Origin: Ramlibacter pallidus
GTDB taxonomy: Bacteria > Pseudomonadota > Gammaproteobacteria > Burkholderiales > Burkholderiaceae_C
Length of the DNA: 64,000 bases
Assembly: GCF_015070875.1 (NCBI RefSeq)
Contig: NZ_JADDIV010000004.1
Span: 1 to 64,000 of the forward strand
Reading direction: 5' to 3'
Shown here: positions 40,039 to 48,472 of the stretch, in pieces
Layout: each line of letters opens with the position of its first letter
How positions within the stretch are numbered: the first letter of the stretch is position 1
Notes under the pieces: model-generated
The model's input: the letters and a program-made list of their open reading frames with translations, nothing else
What the model was told of the DNA's origin: nothing
The model's database searches: none
Position numbers and translations under genes: made by a program

Positions 40039-40956
40039 ATGGCCACCAGCCTGCTCGCGCTCCTCGACGACATCGCCACCATCCTCGACGACGTTTCCGT
40101 CCTCACCAAGGTGGCGGCCAAGAAGACGGCGGGCGTGCTCGGCGACGACCTGGCGCTGAACGCGCAGCAGGTCACCGGCGTGCTGGCCGACCGCGAACTG
40201 CCGGTGGTGTGGGCCGTCGCCAAGGGATCGATGGTCAACAAGGCCATCCTCGTCCCCGCGGCGCTGGCCATCAGCGCGATCGCCCCCTGGGCGGTGACGC
40301 CGCTGCTCATGGTCGGGGGCGCCTTCCTCTGCTTCGAAGGCGCCGAGAAGCTGGCGCACAAGTTCCTGCACAGCCGGCAGGAGGACGAGCAGCACCACAA
40401 GGAACTGATCGAGGCAGCCGCCAACCCGCAGGTCGACATGAAGGAGTTCGAGAAGGAAAAGATCAAGGGCGCGGTGCGCACGGACTTCATCCTCTCCGCC
40501 GAGATCATCGTCATCAGCCTCGGCACCGTCGCCGACCAGGACTTCGTCACGCGCGTCGCGGTGCTCGTCGGCATCGCGCTGCTGATGACGGTGGGCGTGT
40601 ACGGGCTGGTGGCCGGTATCGTGAAGCTGGACGACCTGGGGCTGCACCTGACGCGGCGCGCGTCCTCGGCGGCCAAGGCGATCGGCCGCGGCATCCTCCG
40701 CGCCGCGCCGTGGATGATGAAGTTCCTCTCCGTCGCCGGCACCGCGGCGATGTTCCTGGTGGGCGGCAGCATCCTGGAACACGGCATTCCCGCGCTGCAC
40801 CACCTGGCCGAGGGCATCACCTCGGGCGCGGGCGCCTTCAGCGTGCCGGCCGGCATGCTGGTGGATGCGGTGGTTGGCCTTACGGCGGGCGCGATCCTCG
40901 TGGCCCTGTATGCCGCCATCCGCAAGATGCGCGGCAAATCGGCCCTGCCTGCGTGA
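40039..40956 (+). CDS. DUF808 (YedI-like) membrane protein
   Basis: A 305-residue protein that matches DUF808/YedI across its length: SLLALLDDIATILDDVSVLT at the start, KVAAKKTAGVLGDDLA, GAFLCFEGAEKLAHKF, the EKEKIKGAVRTDFILSAEI stretch and about five hydrophobic segments. It is an inner-membrane protein of unknown function that is widespread in proteobacteria. ATG 40039 follows a short AT-rich leader. Confidence 0.92.
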   Translation: MATSLLALLDDIATILDDVSVLTKVAAKKTAGVLGDDLALNAQQVTGVLADRELPVVWAVAKGSMVNKAILVPAALAISAIAPWAVTPLLMVGGAFLCFEGAEKLAHKFLHSRQEDEQHHKELIEAAANPQVDMKEFEKEKIKGAVRTDFILSAEIIVISLGTVADQDFVTRVAVLVGIALLMTVGVYGLVAGIVKLDDLGLHLTRRASSAAKAIGRGILRAAPWMMKFLSVAGTAAMFLVGGSILEHGIPALHHLAEGITSGAGAFSVPAGMLVDAVVGLTAGAILVALYAAIRKMRGKSALPA

Positions 40957-41074
40957 AGACCCTTAGGGCGGTTGCTCATGCGTAGGCACCCTCCTACGCT
41001 GCCTCGCGCGGTGCGCGGATAAGCGCAGGGCGACCCGCACCGAACAATGGCTCTTCGATAGAGGGAGAGCCGCC

Positions 41075-41245
41075 ATGCCTGAAATGCAGCCGTCCACGCC
41101 GTCCGATGCCGCCATGCCGGTGTCCATGGCCGCCATGCCCACGTTCGACGACATCGACTACGCCCTCGGCTGCGAATGCGCCGACCCGTCGCTGCAGATC
41201 GAGCGCTGGGGCCAGGAAGCTTCCGGGCCCGGCGAAGCGAACTAA
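41075..41245 (+). CDS. Small protein of 56 residues, function unknown
   Basis: ATG 41075 follows GAGGGAGAG with good spacing. The product begins MPEMQPSTPSDAAMPVSM, contains ALGCECADPSLQIERWGQ and ends ASGPGEAN. It is acidic, without a membrane segment, and has two cysteines (CEC) that might bind metal. A TCCTACG sequence is at 40992-40998. It may be expressed under stress like the neighbours, but that is inference. Confidence 0.55.
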   Translation: MPEMQPSTPSDAAMPVSMAAMPTFDDIDYALGCECADPSLQIERWGQEASGPGEAN

Positions 41246-41344
41246 AGCGCGAAGCGGCACTCCTACAGCGGGTGCCTGAACTGCCGCACGCGCCGCCGCC
41301 GCGGCGCTGCCTAAGCTGGCGCCTCCAGCCGGGAACCACCGACC

Positions 41345-42238
41345 ATGCAAGACCCCCACCGCCAAGACACCCCGCGCGAGGACGCCCCGTCCGCCGAGTT
41401 CACCGATGCCCTCAAGAAGGGCGTGCTGATCGGCATCGCGCTGCTGGTGGTCCTGATCCCGGCGCTGCGCATGGTGCAGAAGCCCGAGGCGCCGCAGCCT
41501 CCGGCGCAGGTGGCCGTGGCGCCGCCGGCCCCCGTGCCCCCACAGCCGGAGAGTCCCGCCGCCACGCCGGAAGGTCCGGCCCTGCCGGCCCCGAGCAAGC
41601 CGGGCATGCGGCTCGCCGACTTCCGCGGCGAGGAACCGACGGCGGATGCGCGCCTGGTCGCCAACTGGGCGGTGCACACCCGCAACCACAAGCAGAACGC
41701 CTTCGTCGTGATCGACAAGAAGGACGCGCGCGTCTACGTGTTCGCGCCGGACGGCAAGCTGGTGGAGAGCGCGCCGGCCCTGCTGGGGTCCGCCCGCGGC
41801 GACGACTCCTTCCCCGGCATCGGCGACAAGCCCCTGTCGGCGATCAAGCCCTTCGAGAAGACGACCCCGGCCGGCCGGTTCATCGCCGAACCGGGCCGCA
41901 ACACCAGCAACGAGGACATCGTGTGGGTCGATTACGACGCCGCCGTGTCGATGCACCGCATCCGCCCCACCAACGCCAGCGAACGCCGGCTGGAGCGGCT
42001 GGCCTCGCTCACCGTCGACGACAACCGGGTGTCCTTCGGGTGCGTCAACCTGCCGGTCTCGTTCTACGAGAACGTGCTGAGCCCCACCGTGCAGAGGCAC
42101 GGCGCCATCGTCTACGTGCTGCCGGAGGTCAAGACCGTGCAGCAGGTGTTCGGTGCCTACGACGTGCTCGCGCCGCAGAACCAGGCCGGCCGCGAGCGCG
42201 AAGGCATGCAGCGGGTCGCGCTGCAGCAGGCCCGCTAG
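41345..42238 (+). CDS. L,D-transpeptidase-like (YkuD) protein, membrane anchored
   Basis: A 297-residue protein with a membrane segment (GVLIGIALLVVLIPALRMV, residues 26-44), a Pro/Ala linker, and a YkuD-like catalytic domain from about residue 108 (NAFVVIDKKDARVYVFAPDG). The cysteine motif is SFGCVNL near residue 229 with MHRIRP upstream; the usual family motif is HGT...SHGCxR, so the arginine after the cysteine is replaced. The enzyme would cross-link or modify peptidoglycan in the periplasm. A paralogue follows at 42334. TCCTACA is at 41261-41267. Confidence 0.8.
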   Translation: MQDPHRQDTPREDAPSAEFTDALKKGVLIGIALLVVLIPALRMVQKPEAPQPPAQVAVAPPAPVPPQPESPAATPEGPALPAPSKPGMRLADFRGEEPTADARLVANWAVHTRNHKQNAFVVIDKKDARVYVFAPDGKLVESAPALLGSARGDDSFPGIGDKPLSAIKPFEKTTPAGRFIAEPGRNTSNEDIVWVDYDAAVSMHRIRPTNASERRLERLASLTVDDNRVSFGCVNLPVSFYENVLSPTVQRHGAIVYVLPEVKTVQQVFGAYDVLAPQNQAGREREGMQRVALQQAR

Positions 42239-42333
42239 CCCGGCTGTTACCTTTCCACCTCTTGCGGCGCCACGGCCGCGCTTGCTAGCATCTCCCACTG
42301 TCGAGCCACGAGAGCTCGGCAGAGGGGACTCGG

Positions 42334-42984
42334 ATGTTGGATCGGCGCCGGTGGCTGCGGACTGCAGCCGGTGGGACGGCTTGGGTTTGGGCTGCGGTCT
42401 CGCAGCCTGTTCTCGCCGCCTTGCGGGAGTTCAGTGCGGCGGAGCCGTCACAACCGGCAAGACACCTCGTGACCTGGGCGCTGAAGACCGGCGATCCGCG
42501 CGGCCGGCCCTTCGCCGTCGTCGACAAGCGCGCGGCGCACCTCTACGTCTTCCATGCCGACGGCCGCCTCGCCGGCCATTCGCAGGCCCTGCTGGGCAGC
42601 ACCATCGGCGACCACACCGTCCCGGGCGTCGGGCAGCGTGCCCAGACCGGCGACGTCGGTCCGGACGAGCGCACCACGCCGGCGGGCCGCTTCGAAGCCA
42701 TGCCGGGCCACAACGACAAGGGCGAGCACGTGGTGTGGGTGGACTACCAGAGCGCGTTCGCGATCCACCGGCTGCGGCCGGGCTTCGCCTACAAGGCCCG
42801 CTCCACGCGCCTCGCCCATGGGGATGCCAGCGACAAGCGCGTCTCGTGGGGCTGCGTCGTCGTGCCGGTCGCGTTCTACACGGACGTGGTGGAGCGCGTG
42901 CTCGGTGCCGGCCGCAGCGTCGTGTACGTGCTGCCGGAAACGCGATCGCTGCAGCAGGTGTTCCGCGCGCTCGACGAAGTCTGA
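42334..42984 (+). CDS. L,D-transpeptidase-like (YkuD) protein, exported
   Basis: A 216-residue paralogue of the preceding protein: RPFAVVDKRAAHLYVFHADG, ERTTPAGRFEAMPG, IHRLRPG and the cysteine motif SWGCVVV near residue 182. The N-terminus has twin arginines in MLDRRRWLRTAAGG followed by a hydrophobic stretch to VLA, a possible Tat signal. The tandem pair suggests duplication followed by divergence of location (one anchored, one exported). As in the first copy, the canonical Arg after Cys is missing, so transpeptidase activity is uncertain. AGAGGGG precedes ATG 42334. Confidence 0.8.
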   Translation: MLDRRRWLRTAAGGTAWVWAAVSQPVLAALREFSAAEPSQPARHLVTWALKTGDPRGRPFAVVDKRAAHLYVFHADGRLAGHSQALLGSTIGDHTVPGVGQRAQTGDVGPDERTTPAGRFEAMPGHNDKGEHVVWVDYQSAFAIHRLRPGFAYKARSTRLAHGDASDKRVSWGCVVVPVAFYTDVVERVLGAGRSVVYVLPETRSLQQVFRALDEV

Positions 42985-43111
42985 GCCGATGCGCCTCCGT
43001 CCGACATGCGGGTGCGGGCGGCACTGACGTTGCCTCAGCGGCGTCTCTCTATCTTGGGGGTCTGGCATCAATGCCAGGGAATTAGCACCCAACACCAAGG
43101 AGAGTCCTGAC

Positions 43112-43444
43112 ATGTCCTCGCTCAAGATCCTGACCGCCGTCGCGGCCGCCGCCACTTTCAGCCTGGCTTTCGCCCAAGGCACCCCGCCCCAGCCGGCGTC
43201 CAACCCCGCCGTGGGCCAGGGCCAGCAGAGCTCGCAAAGCACGCCCATGGGCTCCACCGGTACCCCCGGCGGCAGCGGCACGGCTGCGCAAGGCTCCACG
43301 GCCGGCAGCACCGCCGGCAGCACGGGCACGTCCTCCGGCACCATGAGCTCCGGCTCCACGGCCGGCGCGACCTCCGGCAGCGGCACGATGTCTTCCGACA
43401 CCGGCGCCACCACGACCCGCCGCGCCCGCGCCGACCGCAACTAA
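43112..43444 (+). CDS. Ser/Gly/Thr-rich exported low-complexity protein
   Basis: A 110-residue protein with a signal peptide (SLKILTAVAAAATFSLAFAQ, cleavage near residue 21) followed by a Ser/Gly/Thr/Ala-rich region with repeats of the GSTAGSTAGST type and a basic RRARADRN end. AAGGAGAG precedes ATG 43112. It is likely a disordered periplasmic or secreted protein; no family is recognised. A strong terminator follows 20 nt later. Confidence 0.75.
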   Translation: MSSLKILTAVAAAATFSLAFAQGTPPQPASNPAVGQGQQSSQSTPMGSTGTPGGSGTAAQGSTAGSTAGSTGTSSGTMSSGSTAGATSGSGTMSSDTGATTTRRARADRN

Positions 43445-43463
43445 AAGCGGAACGCAGACCATG

Positions 43464-43491
43464 AAAAAGCGCGGGACTCCCGCGCTTTTTT
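43464..43491. terminator. Bidirectional intrinsic terminator
   Basis: AAAAAGCGCGGG, loop ACT, CCCGCGCTTTTTT: a 12-bp stem with A/T tracts on both sides, between the convergent genes ending at 43444 (+) and 43509 (-). Confidence 0.9.
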
Positions 43492-43508
43492 CTTGGCTGG
43501 ACGCAACC

Positions 43509-44012
43509 TCAGGTCAGGATCTGCTTGCCTTCGGGCGTGACCACGCACCCGCTGATGCGCCACTGGTTGTCCTGCTGGCGGTTCAGCAGGTAGGTCAGGG
43601 ACCAGGACGCGCCTTCGACGTCCGTGATGCGCACCTTCTGCATCGCGATCGTGCCGTCGGTCTCCGGCTTCAGGAACAGCACGGTCGCCGGCTGCATCAG
43701 CATGGGATATTGCTCGCGCACGGTGTCGAGGAAGCTTTCCGCCGTGCCGAACTGCGTGCGCAGGTCCGGGTCGGCCAGCGCGAACGCGCGCGTGGCGTCC
43801 TGCGCCGACAGCGCCTGCAACTGCTGCTGCACGACCTGCTGCACCACCTGCACCGATGCGGCCCGGGGCGCGGCCGCCTGCGGCGGCTCGGAGGTGAAGA
43901 CGCCGGCGAACAGCACGGCAGTGAAGATCAGCGACCACGCGGTGGCCGGGGTGCGGAGGCCGAACCGGTGCTTGCGCAGCGGCGTGGACGGAGATTGGGA
44001 GTCGATCTGCAC
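43509..44012 (-). CDS. DUF4864-like protein with membrane anchor
   Basis: About 167 residues from GTG 44012, which has GAGG just upstream and lies 7 nt after the small gene at 44020-44166; the frame is open to a GTG at 44072, so the start is uncertain. It has one hydrophobic segment (AWSLIFTAVLFAGVF, near residue 25), a VVQQVVQQQLQALSAQD helix and a DUF4864-like domain (AFALADPDLRTQFGTAESFL, KVRITDVEGASWSLTYLLNR, WRISGCVV). It is probably periplasmic and membrane tethered; function is unknown. Confidence 0.75.
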   Translation of the reverse strand: MQIDSQSPSTPLRKHRFGLRTPATAWSLIFTAVLFAGVFTSEPPQAAAPRAASVQVVQQVVQQQLQALSAQDATRAFALADPDLRTQFGTAESFLDTVREQYPMLMQPATVLFLKPETDGTIAMQKVRITDVEGASWSLTYLLNRQQDNQWRISGCVVTPEGKQILT

Positions 44013-44019
44013 GAGGACC

Positions 44020-44166
44020 TCAGCGGATGTGCCACGAAGCGGCAAGGGTTTGGACGTGCTGCACCCCGGCACCGGCCGGGACTTCCGCGCGCGCCTTCAG
44101 CTGCATGCTGGCGGCCGCCAGGGCGATGCCCACGAGGGTGAAGAAGCGCATCATCAGGGGGCTCAT
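44020..44166 (-). CDS. Small exported or membrane peptide, 48 residues
   Basis: ATG 44166, preceded by GGAG, opens a frame that begins MSPLMMRFFTLVGIALAAAS, a signal-like hydrophobic segment, and ends LAASWHIR. The stop lies 7 nt before the proposed DUF4864 start, which would make a two-gene unit. No family is recognised. Coding status rests on the RBS, signal-like N-terminus and spacing. Confidence 0.45.
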   Translation of the reverse strand: MSPLMMRFFTLVGIALAAASMQLKARAEVPAGAGVQHVQTLAASWHIR

Positions 44167-44564
44167 CGAAGCTCCGGGCGGGTGGATGTGTGACGCCAGT
44201 CAGGGTAGGTCCGCAGCGGGATGCGCCCTGTAGGCGAAGCTCCCGGTGGCACGTGGGAGCCGCAAGCGCGGCGTTGAGGGTGGCTGGACAAGGGGGCCGG
44301 ACGCGGGAAAAGTGCGCAGGCTCATGCAGCCTTCCGCAGTGCGCAGGCTCATGCAGCCTTCCGCAAGGGGAAGCCAGCCGGCCCACTGGACAATGTTCTC
44401 GCTTGTTCGCCTGCGGAAGCGGAAAGCCCGATACCTGTCGTCAAAGCGCGGAAGCCGGCTGGCTTTGCGTGATTGGAGGCCCCGGGGCTCGGAACGTGCG
44501 CAGGCGGCGCGCGCGAGCGCCTGTAGGCCGCCGCAGGCCCGGGTTGTGGGAGCCGCAGGCCGCT
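44167..44564. other. Non-coding stretch with repeats
   Basis: About 400 bp without a gene I can support. A 27-bp tandem duplication lies at 44311-44364. Imperfect copies of a CCTGTAGGC ... GTGGGAGCCGCA element occur near 44228-44270 and 44520-44560, reminiscent of REP sequences in other proteobacteria. Open frames here are not convincing. Confidence 0.5.
44311..44364. repeat. 27-bp tandem duplication
   Basis: Two identical head-to-tail copies beginning AGTGCGCAGGCTCATGCAGC (44311-44337 and 44338-44364). Not in a coding frame I support. Confidence 0.85.
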
Positions 44565-45434
44565 TCAGTCGCCGGTCAGTTCGGCCAGGCCTCCGTCCGG
44601 CTCGAAGCGCCGGTTGCGCCACGACAGCCGTGTGGGGCCGGGCAGCAACTGTTCGGCCTCGGGGTGCCAGGGATCGCCGGGGTAGCAGAGCACGCGCACC
44701 CCGTCCACGTCGTTGGGCTGCGGACGAATGCAGGGCGGCCGGCGCGCGCGGGCCGCCGCGAACACCCCTGCGACGCTCCGGTGGCGTGCGAGATGCGCCA
44801 GGCTCATGATCTGCGGCGGCGCCAACTCGATGCCGCCGTGCCAGTACTGGCGCAGCGCCTCCCGCGGCGGCAGCCACAGGCTCTCCGTGGCCTCGTGGTC
44901 GTCGTGCACGGGATGCTGTCCCGGCGGAACGGTCGCGACGAAGAAGCGCGTGTCAAAGCGCTTGCGCACGACGCTGGAGATGGTGGGCGTGACCCAGCGT
45001 GACCAGGGCAGCAGGGCGCTCGCCGTGAGCGTCACACCCAGCGGCGCCAGCACCGCGTCGAAGCGCAGCCCCCCGCGCAATGCCGCCCACGCCCGCGCCG
45101 CTTGTTCGGGCGTGGCATCGGCCAGCAGCAGGCCGGTCTCCTCGAACAGCTCGCGGACGGCGGCGACGAAAAGGCCGGCCGCTTCGCCGGGTGGCAGATC
45201 GGGTTCGCCCAGCAAGGCATGCAGGTCTGCGGGCGTCCGGTCCAGGCGCGTGGCCCATGCGGCGTCCTCCGGGTCCAGCTTGCCGCCCGGAAACACGAAC
45301 GCACCGGCCAGCACGTCCGACTGCGCGTGACGCCGCAGCAGGAACACCTCCAGCCCACCCGGGCCGTCGCGCAGCAGCACCACCGTCGCGGACGGCGCGG
45401 CGGGCCCGTGGTTGTGGAAGGTCTGCAGCTCCAT
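44565..45434 (-). CDS. NUDIX hydrolase, NUDT19-like
   Basis: A 289-residue NUDIX protein. The Nudix box is split: FVFPGGKLDPEDAAW near residue 48 and VRELFEETGLLL near residue 93, with an insertion of about 35 residues, as in NUDT7/NUDT19-type CoA-diphosphatase relatives. The start is ATG 45434. It is divergent from the serine-hydrolase gene. Substrate (CoA derivatives or other nucleoside diphosphate compounds) is inferred from the insertion only. Confidence 0.87.
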   Translation of the reverse strand: MELQTFHNHGPAAPSATVVLLRDGPGGLEVFLLRRHAQSDVLAGAFVFPGGKLDPEDAAWATRLDRTPADLHALLGEPDLPPGEAAGLFVAAVRELFEETGLLLADATPEQAARAWAALRGGLRFDAVLAPLGVTLTASALLPWSRWVTPTISSVVRKRFDTRFFVATVPPGQHPVHDDHEATESLWLPPREALRQYWHGGIELAPPQIMSLAHLARHRSVAGVFAAARARRPPCIRPQPNDVDGVRVLCYPGDPWHPEAEQLLPGPTRLSWRNRRFEPDGGLAELTGD

Positions 45435-45502
45435 GCCCGCAGGCTAGCAGGCGCGGGCGCCGCGCGCACGCCAGGGCGCGACACGCGTCGTATGCTCGCC
45501 GC

Positions 45503-46555
45503 ATGCCCGATTTCAGCGAAGCCATCGTCCACGCGCAGTCCCACGAGGTGCCGTGGCCGCGCGACCCGTCCGCCGACCCTGCGCACTGGGGCGTGCACCA
45601 CGCGGACGCGCCGCCATTCAACGTGCTGCGCGGGCCGGTGCACGCGCGCGGCGGCGTTTCCGGCGTCGTCTTCCTGCGCGGCGAGGAGGCCGCGAGCTGG
45701 GGCGAACCGGCGCGTGCCGACCTGACGTTCAGCGTGGCGAAGACCTACCTCGCGCTGCTGGCCGGCGTGGCGCACGCGCGCGGCCTGCTCGATCCGGCCG
45801 AAACCATCGCTTCGCGCCTGCCCGGCATCGGCTTCGACGATGCGCACAACCGCGCGATCACGTGGGCGCACATGCTGGAGCAGACCAGCGAGTGGCAGGG
45901 CAGCTGCTTCGGCATGCCCGACGAGGTGGAGCACCACCGCCGGGTTTCGCACGACCCCAAGCCGCCACAGGGGCGCAAGGGCGAGCGCCGGGACCTGCAG
46001 GCGCCGGGCCGCTACTGGGAATACAACGACGTGCGGATCAACCAGCTGTCGCTGGCGCTGCTGCACCTGTTCCGCCGTCCCTTGCCCGAGGTCTTCCGGG
46101 AGGCCGTGCTCGCGCCGCTCGGCGGCGGCGAGGGGTTCCGCTGGGTCGGCTACGACGACGCATGGGTGGAGATCGACGGGCAGCGCATGCCCTCCGTCCC
46201 GGGCGGCAGCCACTGGGGTGGCGGCGTGTCGATCAGCGCGCGCGACCAGGCGCGCATCGGGCAACTGCTGCTCGACGACGGCGTCCACGCCGGCCAGGCC
46301 TTGTTGCCGCCCGGCTGGGTGCGGCGCATGCAGCAACCCTGCGCGATCGCGCCGTTCTATGGCTGGCTGGCCTGGCTGAACCGGGACGGCGCAATGTTCG
46401 CCGACGCGACGCGCGAGAGCTGGTTCATGGTCGGCGCCGGCGGGCACTACGTGTGGATGGATCCCGTGCACCAGGCGGTCGTCGTGGTGCGCTGGCTGGA
46501 CCCTGCCCGCGCACCCGGCTTCGTGACCCGCGTGGCACGCGCCCTGCGCGGCTAA
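45503..46555 (+). CDS. Beta-lactamase-like serine hydrolase
   Basis: A 350-residue protein of the class C beta-lactamase/esterase fold. The catalytic SxxK is SVAKTY near residue 77, and YNDVRINQL near residue 174 occupies the place of the YxN motif. GAGGHYVWMDP near the C-terminus fits the third (KTG-like) motif region. No signal peptide is visible, so a cytoplasmic esterase or peptidase is more likely than a drug-resistance enzyme. The stop shares CTAA with the convergent gene. Confidence 0.85.
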   Translation: MPDFSEAIVHAQSHEVPWPRDPSADPAHWGVHHADAPPFNVLRGPVHARGGVSGVVFLRGEEAASWGEPARADLTFSVAKTYLALLAGVAHARGLLDPAETIASRLPGIGFDDAHNRAITWAHMLEQTSEWQGSCFGMPDEVEHHRRVSHDPKPPQGRKGERRDLQAPGRYWEYNDVRINQLSLALLHLFRRPLPEVFREAVLAPLGGGEGFRWVGYDDAWVEIDGQRMPSVPGGSHWGGGVSISARDQARIGQLLLDDGVHAGQALLPPGWVRRMQQPCAIAPFYGWLAWLNRDGAMFADATRESWFMVGAGGHYVWMDPVHQAVVVVRWLDPARAPGFVTRVARALRG

Positions 46556-47526
46556 CCGCCGCGCGCGCGCATCCGTTCCTCGATCAGCTGGCGCGTGGCG
46601 CGCACTTCGCCGGCGAACGGGCTCTGCGTGTCGTCGGCGCGGCGGATGAGCGCCAGCGCCTCGCCGTGGCGGCCCTGGTCGGACAAGGTCTGCGCCAGGT
46701 TGTTCAGCACGATCACCGATTGCGGGTGCCGCTGCAGCGCCGTGCGCAGCACGCGCGCCGCCTCGTCGAGCGAACCGCGCGCATGCAGCTGGTTGGCCAG
46801 GCCGACGGCGGCCGGCAGGCTGTCCGGCCAGCGTTGCAACGCCGCCGTGTAGCCGCGGACGGTCGCTTCCGCGTCGCCGCCCCGCGCCAGGCCGAGCAGG
46901 GCGTCGAGCCAGCGCTGTTCGGTGGCGGTGGCGGGGATGCGGTCCGGCGGCACCACCACCATCGCCCAGTAGCCGCCCGGGATCCAGGTGCGTTCGAAGG
47001 CGGTGAACGACATCTGCTGGCGCTGCTGCAGTCCCGAGCGCAACAGGATCGTGCCGGTCTCGTAGTCGAAGCCGTTGACGACGGCGTAGTGCCATTGCGT
47101 GAGGAGAGGCCCGATGTCCTGCAGCACCACCACGGGATGGCCGGCGGCGACTTCGCGCAGCAGGTCCGCGTAGCGCGGCTCCAGCCGGTAGCTCACGCGG
47201 CCATGGCGGCGCGGCGTGGCCAGCATCTCGAGCTGGAGGCTGCCGCGGCGCGCCGGCAGCCAGACCTCGTCGACCAGCGCCTCGGGCCGAATGCCCTTGC
47301 CGGCGTGCGTGAGCACGGTGGCGAGCGCGGCGGGGCCGCACTGGAACTCGTCCTGGGGGAAGAAGGGGACCTGCGACAACTCCACCGCCCGCGGCACGCC
47401 GTCAGGCCATTGGGTGCGCAGGTCGACGGTCTGCGGGATCAGCGACGCGCAGCCGGACAGCGCCAGCACGGCCGCCCACAGGGTGGGCAGCCGCGCGCCG
47501 CGGAACAAGCGCAGGAGAGCCTGCAT
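46552..47526 (-). CDS. PA2778-family C39-like cysteine peptidase with TPR
   Basis: A 324-residue lipoprotein (lipobox ALSGC, cysteine near 26). The peptidase C39-like core shows VPFFPQDEFQCGPAALATVL (catalytic Gln and Cys near residues 58-63), HYAVVNGFDYE (His) and GGYWAMVV. A TPR-like segment follows (LPAAVGLANQLHARGSLDEA). It pairs with the PA2779-type gene upstream, the conserved neighbour in Pseudomonas and Burkholderiales. The processed substrate is unknown. Confidence 0.9.
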   Translation of the reverse strand: MQALLRLFRGARLPTLWAAVLALSGCASLIPQTVDLRTQWPDGVPRAVELSQVPFFPQDEFQCGPAALATVLTHAGKGIRPEALVDEVWLPARRGSLQLEMLATPRRHGRVSYRLEPRYADLLREVAAGHPVVVLQDIGPLLTQWHYAVVNGFDYETGTILLRSGLQQRQQMSFTAFERTWIPGGYWAMVVVPPDRIPATATEQRWLDALLGLARGGDAEATVRGYTAALQRWPDSLPAAVGLANQLHARGSLDEAARVLRTALQRHPQSVIVLNNLAQTLSDQGRHGEALALIRRADDTQSPFAGEVRATRQLIEERMRARGG

Positions 47527-47532
47527 CCGCCC

Positions 47533-47895
47533 TTACTTGCGGATGGCGTAGTACCAGATGAGGGCGGCGACCAGCACGATCGCGACCCAGCCCCAGGTGC
47601 TGATGTCGCCGGCGGCCGGGCCGTGCTGGATGTCCTGCGCCAGCGCGTGCACTTCCGCATCGCTCATGGCACGGATGCGTTCGCGGGCAGCCACCGGGTC
47701 GACGCCGGCGGACTGCAGCTGCGCGACGACCTCGGCACGGTCCAGCGAGCCGAGCACCAGCGCCCGCTCGGGCGTCATGGTGGCCGCGGCCGCCTGGTCG
47801 GCCCCGATCAGCCCGGCCTGCGCGGTCTGGAACGACAGCGCCAGGACGGAAACCACCAGCGCACGACAGGTCGTTTTCTTGAAAGCGAAGTTCAT
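47533..47895 (-). CDS. PA2779-family exported protein
   Basis: A 120-residue protein with a signal peptide (ALVVSVLALSFQTAQA, cleavage near 27), a helical region with LDRAEVVAQLQSAGVDP and VAARERIRAMSDAEVHALAQ, and a C-terminal membrane helix (GWVAIVLVAALIWYYAI). It matches the PA2779 family and precedes the PA2778-type peptidase by 6 nt, so it may be that peptidase's substrate or partner. Confidence 0.9.
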   Translation of the reverse strand: MNFAFKKTTCRALVVSVLALSFQTAQAGLIGADQAAAATMTPERALVLGSLDRAEVVAQLQSAGVDPVAARERIRAMSDAEVHALAQDIQHGPAAGDISTWGWVAIVLVAALIWYYAIRK

Positions 47896-48085
47896 GGAAG
47901 CGCTCCTTGGATGTTGTCCGTGCCCGGCGGGCGCCGTAACGCGGAGCGCAATTTACGCATGCAGGACGCAGGCGTGGTGTAGCGCTTCACCAAGGAGAAA
48001 CACGTTGGTACAAGTGTTGCGGGCCGTGTCGCCGCCCTTGAAACCACGGTCGGGCTGCGCCGCGCGCTGCGCGGCGCCGGCACGG

Positions 48086-48472
48086 TCAGGACTGCGGCGG
48101 AACCACGTCCTCCAGCACCTCCGGGTCGCGCCGGATGGTGTCGCGCACGCGGTGCTCGCGGCGGTCGAGCTTGCCGAAAGCGTGGTCCAGCGCATGCGAC
48201 AGCTTGTCGGCCGCGCCGCGGAAGGCGAGGTTCTGGTCGGGTGCGTAGTTGGTGACGGCGACCGGCGCGCGGCCGTTCACCCGGGCTTCCATCATGCAGC
48301 GCTTGTCGACACCGCCGCCCTTGCCCGCATGGTTCTCGTCGGTCATCTGCACCTCGATGCTGGTGATGTCCTGCTCGAAGCGCGCGAGATGCTCGTTGAG
48401 GTAGTCGCTGGCCCAGCGCTCCAGGGTTTCCTTGTTCTCGATGTCGTTGCTCGTGTTGACTTGCACTTTCAT
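48086..48472 (-). CDS. HPF/RaiA-like ribosome-associated protein
   Basis: A 128-residue protein with the S30AE/HPF-like fold: KVQVNTSNDIENKETLERWA, FEQDITSIEVQMTDENHA, DKRCMMEARVNGRAPVAVTN and AADKLSHALDHAFGKLDRRE. Such proteins bind the 30S subunit and promote ribosome hibernation or stress protection. ATG 48472 has AAAGGAAA upstream; the longer frame overlaps the divergent esterase and is not used. Confidence 0.85.
   Translation of the reverse strand: MKVQVNTSNDIENKETLERWASDYLNEHLARFEQDITSIEVQMTDENHAGKGGGVDKRCMMEARVNGRAPVAVTNYAPDQNLAFRGAADKLSHALDHAFGKLDRREHRVRDTIRRDPEVLEDVVPPQS

Noticed and set aside
44311-44364. CRISPR mini-array
   Set aside because: Only two direct copies without any spacer; no cas gene anywhere in the window.
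45503-46555. Antibiotic-resistance beta-lactamase
   Set aside because: No signal peptide, and the YxN and KTG motifs are altered; a general serine hydrolase is more likely.
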